64,000 nucleotides of DNA, taken from the NCBI GenBank assembly GCA_023213215.1, contig CP096136.1, positions 992,001 through 1,056,000 on the forward strand. The letters are read 5' to 3'. Every line of letters starts with the position of its first letter. The first letter of the stretch is position 1. A program made the translations under genes and the position numbers. Of this stretch, positions 55,055 through 63,528 are shown in pieces. The notes under the pieces were generated by a model. The model had not been told where the DNA came from, made no database searches, and worked only from the letters and a program-made list of their open reading frames with translations. This DNA comes from Flavobacterium sp. JAD_PAG50586_2. Its GTDB lineage: Bacteria; Bacteroidota; Bacteroidia; Flavobacteriales; Flavobacteriaceae.

Positions 55055-55684
55055 ATGATAAATTTATGTATCGCTGATAACTTTCCGGTTGTACACTTCG
55101 GAATGAAAGCATATTTTAAGGATCATCCTGAAATAAATGTCGTTTCGAACGTAGGAAATTTTTTTATGGTTCCAGATGCCTTAAGAAACAAAGAGATTGA
55201 TGTCTTAGTCATTGATTTAGAACTTGAAGGATTAAAGAGTATTTATGAAGTCAAGTCAATCATCAAAAATTTTCCAAAAACTAAAGTTGTTATTTTTAGC
55301 AGCCTGTCAGAACACATCTATGCGCCAAATGCTATAAAAGCAGGTTGTGCAGGATATGTCCACAAGACATCAAAACTTGAGAATTTAGGAATTGCAATTG
55401 TCAAAGTAAACCAAGGGCAAATCATCCTAAATGAGGAAATCAAGAAGAATTTAGCACTTATTGCTAAACAAAACAAGTCAGAGCGGTTGTACCGCAAACT
55501 TTCCAATCGGGAAATTGAGGTGCTCCGATTTCTGAGTGATGGTAAGAAAAACAACGAAATCGCTAAAATTTTAGCCCTTAACGAAAAAACTATTAGTACT
55601 TACAAACTTCGTCTTTTGACGAAACTGAATGTAACCAATTTGGTCGACCTTGTTAATAAAGCTAAAACTTTGGAAATCGTTTAA
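55055..55684 (+). CDS. LuxR-type response regulator
   Basis: A 209-residue protein with a receiver domain (LCIADNFPVVHFGMKAYF; phospho-acceptor Asp in VLVIDLELEG; conserved Lys in YVHKTSKL) and a C-terminal LuxR helix-turn-helix (LSNREIEVLRFLSDGKKNNE, then ALNEKTISTYKLRLLTKLNV). The acidic pocket has Asp-Asn instead of the usual pair of acids. No histidine kinase gene is adjacent, so it is an orphan. Target genes unknown. Confidence 0.88.
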   Translation: MINLCIADNFPVVHFGMKAYFKDHPEINVVSNVGNFFMVPDALRNKEIDVLVIDLELEGLKSIYEVKSIIKNFPKTKVVIFSSLSEHIYAPNAIKAGCAGYVHKTSKLENLGIAIVKVNQGQIILNEEIKKNLALIAKQNKSERLYRKLSNREIEVLRFLSDGKKNNEIAKILALNEKTISTYKLRLLTKLNVTNLVDLVNKAKTLEIV

Positions 55685-55688
55685 AAAT

Positions 55689-55720
55689 TAAAAACCCGTC
55701 TAATTCAAGACGGGTTTTTT
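55689..55720. terminator. Bidirectional terminator between the LuxR gene and dnaG
   Basis: AAAACCCGTCT at 55691-55701 pairs with 55708-55718 (11 bp), with T runs on both strands. Confidence 0.88.
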
Positions 55721-57701
55721 ATAGGTAAGTTGAACGTATTCGTCCTATTTTATTAGTCAGAGTGACTTTTAGCTTGTTATAATCGTTAATGGTAGATTTT
55801 AGTTCCTCCAAATCCATTTCTTCTGCTTCACTGCTGTAATTGTTCATTAAATCCATAATCAATTTATTAATCAGGTATTCCCGCAAGGAAACTATAGTTT
55901 CAGAAACATATTGAGAGACATTTTGATCTTTTGTCTTTACATAAATATGTTTGGTTTCCCAATTGTGAAGCAATTCTTTTTCTTCAAGCATCAAAATATC
56001 AGTAACTACCTCTGAATGTTCAACGGATAATTGCATAAGATAATGCTCAATATTAAACTCTTCGTTCTGGTTATAATAGTTAATTAGGTCATTGTAAATT
56101 TCCTTAAAAAGCGGATTGGCCAATTCGACTTCGTCTTCCTGTAAACTGAGGTAAATGCGTTGATGCACTTTACTGGTGTTGGTTTCCTTTTCCTCAATCA
56201 TTTCGCCTTCTTCATTTGCCTTTAGGATAAAATCATCGAAATCGGCTTCCTGGGACCCATAAAGCAAGAGCATTTCAATAATCTTACGTTCCAATTCGTA
56301 AATAATATTTACTTTTTCCTGTGAAGATTGTGGTTCACTCTTTACAACTTCTAAGGCTTTATACTCTTGTTTAAGTTTTTTTCCTGCGTCTGAAATATCT
56401 TTTTGAAACAGTTGTGCTAAAGTATTTAGCAATATCTGTTCGGAAATATCCATAATCCTGGACGTTTCCTGAATGTAAATTTGCCTTTTGATGCTATCCG
56501 GAATCTTCGATATACTCACAACCATATCTCGAATCAAATCGGCTTTCTTTATCGGATCGTTTTTGGCTTCATCCATCAAAAGCGAGGCTTTGAACTGAAT
56601 AAAATCTTTAGCATTATTTTCAAGATGGTTAACCAATTCCTCATAGGAGTTGTTCTTGGCAAAACTATCCGGATCTTCACCAGCAGGAAAAGTGCAGACT
56701 TTTACATTCATGCCTTCTTCAAGAATCAAATCTATTCCACGAACAGAAGCTCGCAATCCAGCAGCATCGCCATCAAAAAGGACCGTGATGTTTTTAGTCA
56801 GCCTGTTTATTAAACGAATTTGATCCGATGTTAAAGCAGTTCCTGAAGAAGCAACTACATTTTCAATTCCGGCCTGATGCAATTGGATTACATCGGTATA
56901 CCCTTCAACTAAATAACAATTATTCTGTTTGGCGATGGCTTGCTTGGCATGGAAAATTCCGTAAAGGACTTTACTTTTATGGTAAATTTCGCTTTCGGGC
57001 GAATTGAGGTATTTGGCGGCTTTCTTATCATTAGTCAGAATCCTTCCTCCAAACCCTAAGTTTCTTCCGGACAAACTCTGAATAGGGAACATCACTCTTC
57101 CTTTAAATCGATCAAAGTGCTTGCCGTCTTCTCTTGTAATAGTCAATCCAACTTTTTCTAAATACTCTAATTTGTATCCTTTCCCCAATGCTTCTTTGGT
57201 AAAGGCATCCCAGGTTTCCGGCGAATATCCCAAACCAAATTTGGTTATCGTTTCATTGGTAAATCCTCTTTCCTTAAAGTAGGATAAACCAATGGCTTTG
57301 CCTTCTTCCGTTTTTAAAAGCGTGTCGTGGAAATAACTTTTGGCAAACTCCGAAACCAGGTACATGCTTTCCTTTTCGTTGGCTTCGAGTTTATCTTCCT
57401 GCGAAACCTCTGTTTCCTCAATTTCGATATTGTATTTGTTGGCCAAAAACCGAATCGCTTCCGGATAGGTGAAATGCTCATGCTCCATCAGGAAAGTCAC
57501 AACACTTCCTCCTTTTCCGGAACTAAAATCCTTCCAAATCTGTTTTACGGGAGAAACCATGAAAGACGGTGATCGTTCATCCGAAAACGGACTTAATCCT
57601 TTGTAATTGCTACCGGCACGTTTTAGCTGGACAAAGTCGCCTATGACTTCTTCCACACGTGCGGTTTCAAAAACTTTATCTATGGTTTCGCGGGTAATCA
57701 A
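55719..57701 (-). CDS. dnaG: DNA primase DnaG lacking zinc ligands
   Basis: A complete 660-residue primase that makes RNA primers at the replication fork. The TOPRIM core is intact (YLVEGYTDVIQLHQAG, then LFDGDAAGLRASVRG). The N-terminal zinc-domain fold is present (NYKGLSPFSDERSPSF, then QIWKDFSSGKGG), but the Cys-His-Cys-Cys ligands of typical DnaG are Ser37, Ser40, Asp58 and Ser61. A long C-terminal helicase-interaction part follows. The start is TTG at 57699-57701 (the frame has no better ATG). I recall the same loss in other flavobacteria. Confidence 0.95.
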   Translation of the reverse strand: MITRETIDKVFETARVEEVIGDFVQLKRAGSNYKGLSPFSDERSPSFMVSPVKQIWKDFSSGKGGSVVTFLMEHEHFTYPEAIRFLANKYNIEIEETEVSQEDKLEANEKESMYLVSEFAKSYFHDTLLKTEEGKAIGLSYFKERGFTNETITKFGLGYSPETWDAFTKEALGKGYKLEYLEKVGLTITREDGKHFDRFKGRVMFPIQSLSGRNLGFGGRILTNDKKAAKYLNSPESEIYHKSKVLYGIFHAKQAIAKQNNCYLVEGYTDVIQLHQAGIENVVASSGTALTSDQIRLINRLTKNITVLFDGDAAGLRASVRGIDLILEEGMNVKVCTFPAGEDPDSFAKNNSYEELVNHLENNAKDFIQFKASLLMDEAKNDPIKKADLIRDMVVSISKIPDSIKRQIYIQETSRIMDISEQILLNTLAQLFQKDISDAGKKLKQEYKALEVVKSEPQSSQEKVNIIYELERKIIEMLLLYGSQEADFDDFILKANEEGEMIEEKETNTSKVHQRIYLSLQEDEVELANPLFKEIYNDLINYYNQNEEFNIEHYLMQLSVEHSEVVTDILMLEEKELLHNWETKHIYVKTKDQNVSQYVSETIVSLREYLINKLIMDLMNNYSSEAEEMDLEELKSTINDYNKLKVTLTNKIGRIRSTYL

Positions 57702-57792
57702 AGTAGATTGTTAAATGGTTAGATTTTCAGACATTTTAATCCAAAAATGAAAGAGGGTAAAAATACAATTCAAAATTTAAAATTTGGAATTT

Positions 57793-57830
57793 AAAATAAA
57801 AAAAGATGCTCCTTTGCAGAAACATCTTTC
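57793..57830 (-). terminator. Terminator of the 57861 gene
   Basis: AAAGATG at 57802-57808 pairs with CATCTTT at 57823-57829. On the minus strand it runs into a long T tract. Confidence 0.75.
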
Positions 57831-57860
57831 CAAAATATAAACTAACCTAATCAAATTATT

Positions 57861-58928
57861 TTAATTCAAGTCAAAACGAACACCTAACGATATGTTGTTT
57901 TGTTTTACTGCATTGTCTTTAAATAATGGATTTAAATCGTATTTCAGATACAAACTCGTTGCTCCATAACCAAGATAAGTGCTTACTCCGTAAATAAAAT
58001 CATTGGTATTGAAACCTCCTTTTTCTTTTACAGTCACATCGTGTCCATCGTCGCTAAATTTCAAAATCTGTTTTGATTTTACCCTGAAACCTGCATAACC
58101 ACCGATTCCGAAACGAACACTTTCATGGGTTTTGAAAATCTTTTTGCCTTCGGCGTTGGTTTTTGTTTTTGTGAAATCAAACTCCAAGTGAACCGGCGCA
58201 GTGACATACACATTTCTGAAACGGGATTCTTTAAGATTAACCGGGCTTGTCTCTAAATTGGTTTGGTCACCATTTACTACAAACATACGATTGTCCGTCG
58301 GACGAAGATTATTGTACATTACAGAAAACCCGTATTTCAAATGAAGTAAATTATCATTCTTAAAAAGTCGCGTGTTAGCCGTAAATCCCCATTCGTAAAA
58401 ATGTGAGCCCCAATATCTATAGTCAGAATTTGCAACTGCTTTATCGGTAACCAAATTGTTTACACCGGCAGCAAAAACAAACTGTGAGGTAGTCCTTCTT
58501 TCGCCTGCATTGGCTAAAGAATCCCTGTATTTTTGGTATTGCTCTTTATTCTTACCGTTAGATTTAGAGAATACAAAAAAATAAGTCCTGTTATCTTCCT
58601 TCACCTTTCCGTCCACTTTTTGCTGCACCAAATCTTTTAATTCTTCCTGAGCCTGTGCAATTTTGGTTTCGATATTTTTTGAGCGCGTTTCTGCCAACAG
58701 CATCTTTTTGGCATCTGCCTGGGTTTTGTTAATGGTTCCGGCTTCAAGCTCCTTGTTTACTTCTTCCAGTTCTACTTTCAAGGCAGCTTTTTCCTCTTTG
58801 GTTATTTGTTCAATCTTGTTGGAAATAAGTTTTACTTTCCATTCAAATGTATTGTCATTTTTCTGCGCAGATAGTTTTGCTGCGAAAAGGCTTATAGCAA
58901 TTGCTAAATAAAGGGTAAATTTTGTCAT
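57861..58928 (-). CDS. Outer-membrane beta-barrel protein with coiled-coil N-terminus
   Basis: A 355-residue protein with a signal peptide (LAIAISLFAAKLSAQ). A strongly charged coiled coil follows (about residues 25-115; KAALKVELEEVNKELEAG and ETKIAQAQEELKDLVQQK), then a barrel of aromatic strands (FAAGVNNLVTDKA through ISLGVRFDLN). It lies 33 bases after the anti-sigma-like gene and belongs to the ECF sigma set. The coiled coil may reach the periplasm and contact the anti-sigma protein; this is inference. Confidence 0.7.
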   Translation of the reverse strand: MTKFTLYLAIAISLFAAKLSAQKNDNTFEWKVKLISNKIEQITKEEKAALKVELEEVNKELEAGTINKTQADAKKMLLAETRSKNIETKIAQAQEELKDLVQQKVDGKVKEDNRTYFFVFSKSNGKNKEQYQKYRDSLANAGERRTTSQFVFAAGVNNLVTDKAVANSDYRYWGSHFYEWGFTANTRLFKNDNLLHLKYGFSVMYNNLRPTDNRMFVVNGDQTNLETSPVNLKESRFRNVYVTAPVHLEFDFTKTKTNAEGKKIFKTHESVRFGIGGYAGFRVKSKQILKFSDDGHDVTVKEKGGFNTNDFIYGVSTYLGYGATSLYLKYDLNPLFKDNAVKQNNISLGVRFDLN

Positions 58929-58961
58929 GGTGAATTGATTTTAAAATTTTGATTAAGATGA

Positions 58962-59712
58962 TTATTCGTTATTCCTATTGGCCAAAGCCACTTTAACTTC
59001 TTTGTAGTTTTTGTTTACTTTACTGATTACTTTTTCACGGAACGTCATTTCTAATTCTCCGTCAACCTGAGAAAGCAGGCTTTTTGCGTCAACTTTCACT
59101 CCAGACTTTTTATTCGTAGATTGGCTTGCCGTTTTGTCTAAACCTGCTAATAAAAATTCGTCTGATTTATTGTTGCTCGGAATGAATTCTTTGCTGGTTT
59201 CAATTTTAGGAAGGTCTTTTAAGGCAACATCTGATGTGTTTTGGAATTCGATTTGTTTTTCACGATTGATTAAAGGATTGTTTGATTGTTTTTGATTGCT
59301 TTTGTTTGGATTGATGATTGAAACTTCTTCTTGATTATTGGCTTGATTTTGTGATTTTGGATTTTGAGTTTCAGCGGAAACAGCTATTTGATTTTCTTTA
59401 TTTTCCTGTATTTTATTTATTGGTGTCTGGAATTTACTTCCTTCTTTTTGGATACTGTCCTTTTTAATATCGGTTTCTACAACAGTATTTTGAGTATTAC
59501 CTTCTGTATTTATTTGAGTGAATAAAAACATACCAACAGTTAGCAAAACCATAATACTTGCAGCAATGTACAACCAGCCAAAAGATCGTTTTGTTTTTTT
59601 CTTCAGCAACTGAAAGCATTGCATCCAATCTGTCCCAAGCTTGGGCGGAAGGCTGAATTTCTCTCGAATTCAACTTTTCCTTTATCTGATTTTCTAATTT
59701 ATTCTGTTCCAT
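58962..59712 (-). CDS. Anti-sigma-like membrane protein, frameshifted
   Basis: About 250 residues. The start at 59712 (MEQNKLENQIKEKL) gives a cytoplasmic part with PSAQAWDRLDAML (residues 21-33), one membrane segment (GWLYIAASIMVLLTVGMFLF), and a long Gln/Asn/Lys-rich periplasmic part. The frame breaks in the T run at 59594-59600. The length change there fits either one extra base or two missing ones, unlike the other breaks. The PSxxxW[ED]x[IL][ED]AxL motif is shared with the protein at 17830. It overlaps the sigma gene by 14 bases. Confidence 0.72.
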
Positions 59713-60259
59713 TGGTGTAATTTTTTTGTTTGCTAATGTTGTCCTGAAGCATTTTTCGTGCGTGTGACAACTGCGATTTCGATGTCCCTTCATTTATTCC
59801 GAGCATTGCTGCTATCTCCTGATGTTTGAAACCTTCTATACAATAAAGATTAAAAACCATCCTGTAACCATCGGGCAAATTGTCGATCAAAAACTGAATA
59901 TCTTCTACCGAGAATTTGCTTTCGATGTCGTTATGCCTTTCTTCAAAATATTCTTCGTCTTCAATGAACTTTACCTTTTTCTGAACCCTGATGAACGAAA
60001 TGCATTCGTTTATCATTATTCTTCTGATCCAACCTTCGAAATTTCCTTTGTGCTCAAAATTCTTCAGATTGGTAAACACTTTCATAAAAGCCGTAATCAT
60101 TATATCTTCTGCCTGATGTAAGTCTTTTATATATTGACGGCAAACGCTTAACATTTTTCCGGAATACTTCGAATAAATCTTTTGTTGTGCGTGACGATTG
60201 TGTTCGACAGCCAATTCGATTAGTTCTTTTTCTTCCTGATGTAAATTAATTACTTTCAA
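59699..60259 (-). CDS. ECF-type RNA polymerase sigma factor
   Basis: A 186-residue sigma factor starting with TTG at 60257-60259 (LKVINLHQEEKELIE). Region 2 is seen in HQAEDIMITAFMKVFTNLKN and FEGWIRRIMINECISFIR; region 4 in LPDGYRMVFNLYCIEGFKHQ and LGINEGTSKSQLSHARKML. It is similar to the factor at 17262 and has the same arrangement: overlap with an anti-sigma-like gene, then a barrel. Its regulon is unknown. Confidence 0.9.
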   Translation of the reverse strand: MKVINLHQEEKELIELAVEHNRHAQQKIYSKYSGKMLSVCRQYIKDLHQAEDIMITAFMKVFTNLKNFEHKGNFEGWIRRIMINECISFIRVQKKVKFIEDEEYFEERHNDIESKFSVEDIQFLIDNLPDGYRMVFNLYCIEGFKHQEIAAMLGINEGTSKSQLSHARKMLQDNISKQKNYTNGTE

Positions 60260-60384
60260 AACGTTTGGTTAGGTGTTCTATTAGCATAGACGAGACTCGT
60301 TGCAAAATAGTTGTATGAGGTATTTCTTTTTTTATAAAAAATTTAAAAATCCTATAAAAATCAATGCTTTACAGATGAAAAAAA

Positions 60385-61364
60385 TTACTTCTTTCTTTCG
60401 ATAACGTAATTCACCATCAGCGAAAGAGCATCTTTATATTCTGATTGAGGGAAATTTTCAAGGATTTGGAGTGCTTCCTGCTGGAATGCTGCCATTTTTT
60501 GTTCGGCGTAGATCAATCCGTTTTTGTCTTTTACAAATTGAATGACTTCCTTGACGCGTTTTTTGTCTTTGTTGTGATTCTTAATCGAATTGATGCACCA
60601 GCTTTTTTCTTTTGGAGAACAATTGTTCAATGCATAAATTAACGGAAGAGTCATTTTTTGTTCCTTGATATCGATTCCGGTTGGCTTTCCAATGGCATCA
60701 TCGGTATAATCAAACAGGTCATCCTTAATTTGGAATGCCATTCCGATAAGTTCACCAAACTTTCGCATTTTCTCAACAAGGATTTCATCTTCTGAAACCG
60801 ATTTGGCACCTAAGGCACAACAGGAAGCAATCAGCGTTGCCGTTTTCTTTCGGATGATTTCATAATAGATATCTTCTACAATGTCTAATCGGCGTGCTTT
60901 TTCAATCTGAAGCAATTCGCCTTCACTCATTTCCCGAACCGCTACCGAAATGATTCGAAGTAAATCAAAATCGCCATTGTCAATAGAAAGCAATAAACCT
61001 TTCGACAATAAATAATCGCCTACGAGAACGGCAATCTTATTTTTCCACAACGCATTGATAGAGAAAAATCCGCGGCGACGGTTACTATCATCTACAACAT
61101 CATCATGAACCAAAGTTGCCGTGTGTATTAATTCGATGACACTTGCTCCGCGATAAGTGCGTTCGTTGACTTCATTGGTTTCGGAAAGCATTTTGGCTAC
61201 CAAAAAACAAACATTGGGCGCATTTGCTTACCTTTCCTGTTTACAATGTAATAAGTGATTCGATTGAGCAACGCAACCTTTGAAGTCATTGACTCGTAGA
61301 ACTTTTTTTCAAAAAGTTCCATTTCTTTTTGAATGGGCTGTTTTATTTGCGAAGTGGTATTCAT
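60385..61364 (-). CDS. Polyprenyl (octaprenyl-type) diphosphate synthase, frameshifted
   Basis: About 326 residues. The enzyme lengthens isoprenoid chains, probably for menaquinone. The first Asp-rich motif is LVHDDVVDD and the second is QIKDDLFDYTDD. KGKQMRPMFVF lies near the start. The frame breaks in the six-A run at 61202-61207 (plus strand); one more base restores MRPMFVFLVAKMLSETNEV. I start at the ATG 61364 (MNTTSQIKQPIQKEM); an ATG 9 bases upstream is also possible. Product chain length cannot be read by eye. Confidence 0.9.
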
Positions 61365-61406
61365 TCTTTTCATTCCCGAGTTGCATCGGGAACCAAAGAT
61401 ACAATA

Positions 61407-61438
61407 TTGCTATCGTTTGAAAAATTTTTTTACTTTCG
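61407..61438 (+). promoter_or_regulatory. Probable promoter of the 61493 gene
   Basis: TTG at 61407-61409, a 21-base spacer, then TACTTTCG at 61431-61438, the same -7 variant found before the 5015 gene. Confidence 0.45.
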
Positions 61439-61492
61439 ATTAAACCTTTAAGGAAAATTTAACTCAAAGACGTGAACCAAAAAATTTAAACT

Positions 61493-62368
61493 ATGAAATC
61501 GACTAAATTAATTTTAGGCTTTGCATTAGCCTTGACAATCCTAAGCTGTAGCAAACAAGAAGAGAAAAACGGAAAAATTTCTACTGAAGATGCAAAAGTA
61601 AGCGCACAGATTGACGCCATGAATGATGATGTATCGAGCATTGTTGAAGAACAGGAAGCAAGTACCTACTCCGATGCCATATCGGGTAAAACCGCCGATT
61701 TAGGATTCTCGAAACTTACCAACTGCGCTACCGTTACCAGAGTTCCGGCATTTGGAACTGCACCAAATGTTGGTGATACTGTAACCAAAACAATAGATTT
61801 TGGACAAAGCTGTACTTTGGATAGTGGAAATGTGGTTAGCGGAATAATTGTAATTACGTTTGTTTATGATCCTGGTGCTACTTCACACACCATAACTTAT
61901 TCATTTGATAACTTCATCCATAACGGAATTGAATATGACGGAGACAAAACCTTCACAAGAACAATTATCACAACGGCAGCCAATCCTACTGAACATCCGC
62001 AGGTAACCATGACAATAGATGTGACTGCTACATTACCAAGTGGTGGCGTTTATCACAGGGTTGGAACAAGGACAAGAGAAATCATCGAAGGTTTCGGAAA
62101 TGCAATTTTAGCCGATAATGTTTATGAAATTACAGGAAGCTGGGTTACCACTACTCCAAGCGGAGCGACTCAGAATAGCAATATCACAATTCCTTTGAAA
62201 GTAAAAATGAGTTGTGCAGCATTAAACAAGCCACTGATAGTTTATGGAATAATTACAATTGTTACTAATAATTCTAACGCTTCCCTCAATTTTGGTGATG
62301 GAACTTGTGATAATTTGGCTGTCCTCACTGTAAACGGAAACAGCTATGACATTGTTATAGGAAATTAA
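61493..62368 (+). CDS. Putative lipoprotein of unknown function
   Basis: A 291-residue protein with a lipobox (ALTILSCSKQEE). After an acidic stretch (about residues 30-70) the sequence is Thr/Val/Ile/Asn-rich with many short strands (GIIVITFVYDPGATSHTITY, NGIEYDGDKTFTRTII), suggesting a beta-sandwich. I recognise no family. It is a single-gene unit with a likely promoter and a strong terminator, converging with rlmN. Confidence 0.65.
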   Translation: MKSTKLILGFALALTILSCSKQEEKNGKISTEDAKVSAQIDAMNDDVSSIVEEQEASTYSDAISGKTADLGFSKLTNCATVTRVPAFGTAPNVGDTVTKTIDFGQSCTLDSGNVVSGIIVITFVYDPGATSHTITYSFDNFIHNGIEYDGDKTFTRTIITTAANPTEHPQVTMTIDVTATLPSGGVYHRVGTRTREIIEGFGNAILADNVYEITGSWVTTTPSGATQNSNITIPLKVKMSCAALNKPLIVYGIITIVTNNSNASLNFGDGTCDNLAVLTVNGNSYDIVIGN

Positions 62369-62394
62369 TAAGTACTGGATTATTTTAAGGTTGA

Positions 62395-62431
62395 AAAGTC
62401 CCGATGCTGAGTTAGTCATCGGGATTTTTTA
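62395..62431. terminator. Terminator between the 61493 gene and rlmN
   Basis: GTCCCGATG pairs with CATCGGGAT (62418-62426) around a 9-base loop, with a T run on the plus strand. The minus-strand side also has A/T ends and may serve rlmN. Confidence 0.8.
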
Positions 62432-63468
62432 TGATTTATTGGCTAATTGCCCACAAGCGGCATCAATATCTTTTCCTCTGCTTCGGCGTACTTTGGCAAC
62501 AATATCATTTTTAGCTAATGCTTTGATGTAGTTATCAATTGCTTCGTCTGATGCCTGTTGGAATTCACCATCATCGATTGGATTGTATTCAATCAGATTG
62601 ACTTTGCAGGGAACATATTTGCAGAATTTAACTAATGCATCAATAGAAGCCTTATCATCATTTATGCCTTTCCAAACCACATATTCATAAGTGATTTTGC
62701 TTTTCGTTTTCTGATACCAATATTGCAAAGCCTCCTTCAAATCGGGCAATTGGAAGTTTTTTGTAAAGGGCATTATATGGTTTCGTGTCTCTTCAATAGC
62801 CGAATGCAGTGAAACAGCTAACTTGAATTTCACATCGTCATCTGCCATTTTTTTAATCATTTTGGAAACTCCGGAAGTGGAAACTGTAATTCGCTTCGGC
62901 GACATCCCCAATCCTTCTTCTGAAGTTATCATGTCAATGGCCTTCATCACATTGTTGTAATTCATCAGCGGCTCGCCCATTCCCATAAAAACGATATTCG
63001 AAAGCGGTCGATTGTAATACAGCCTGCTTTCCCTGTCAATAGCGACAACCTGATCATATATTTCTCCGGGCTCCAAATTTCTCATTCTTTTTAAACGCGC
63101 TGTAGCACAGAAATTACAGTCGAGGCTGCAACCAACCTGGCTTGAGACACAGGCCGTGGTTCTGGTTTCGGTTGGAATCAAAACACTTTCTACAATCAAA
63201 CCATCGTGTAAACGAACTGCATTTTTAACTGTTCCGTCTTCACTTCGCTGCATCTGATCCACCTTGATATGATTGATGACAAAGTTGGTTTCAAGCATTG
63301 TCCGGGTTTCCTTAGACACATTTGTCATGTCTTCAAAGCTATGCGACGCTTTACTCCAAAGCCATTCATAAACCTGATTGCCACGAAATGCCTTATCGCC
63401 ATTGGCCACAAAAAAATCACGCAATTGCTCTTTGGTTAAACTTCGGATGTCTTTTTCTCGATTTCCAT
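62429..63468 (-). CDS. rlmN: 23S rRNA (adenine-2503-C2) methyltransferase, frameshifted near the start
   Basis: About 346 residues of radical-SAM fold. GCSLDCNFCATARLK holds the three iron-sulfur Cys of CxxxCxxC; the conserved VFMGMGEPLMNY and a C-terminal DIDAACGQL (catalytic Cys) are present. From the ATG at 63466-63468 the frame stops within 11 codons; one more T in the five-T run at 63452-63456 gives MEIEKKDIRSLTKEQLRDFF and joins the rest. It modifies A2503 of 23S rRNA and A37 of some tRNAs. Confidence 0.93.
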
Positions 63469-63506
63469 GGTGTAAATTTAGGCTAATTTGATTACTTCTT
63501 AATTTG

Positions 63507-63514
63507 TATTTTTG
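63507..63514 (+). promoter_or_regulatory. -7 element before the O-methyltransferase gene
   Basis: A perfect TATTTTTG, 15 bases before the ATG at 63529. A TTG lies 16 bases upstream, slightly closer than usual. Confidence 0.4.
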
Positions 63515-63528
63515 TAAAAAATAAAAAC

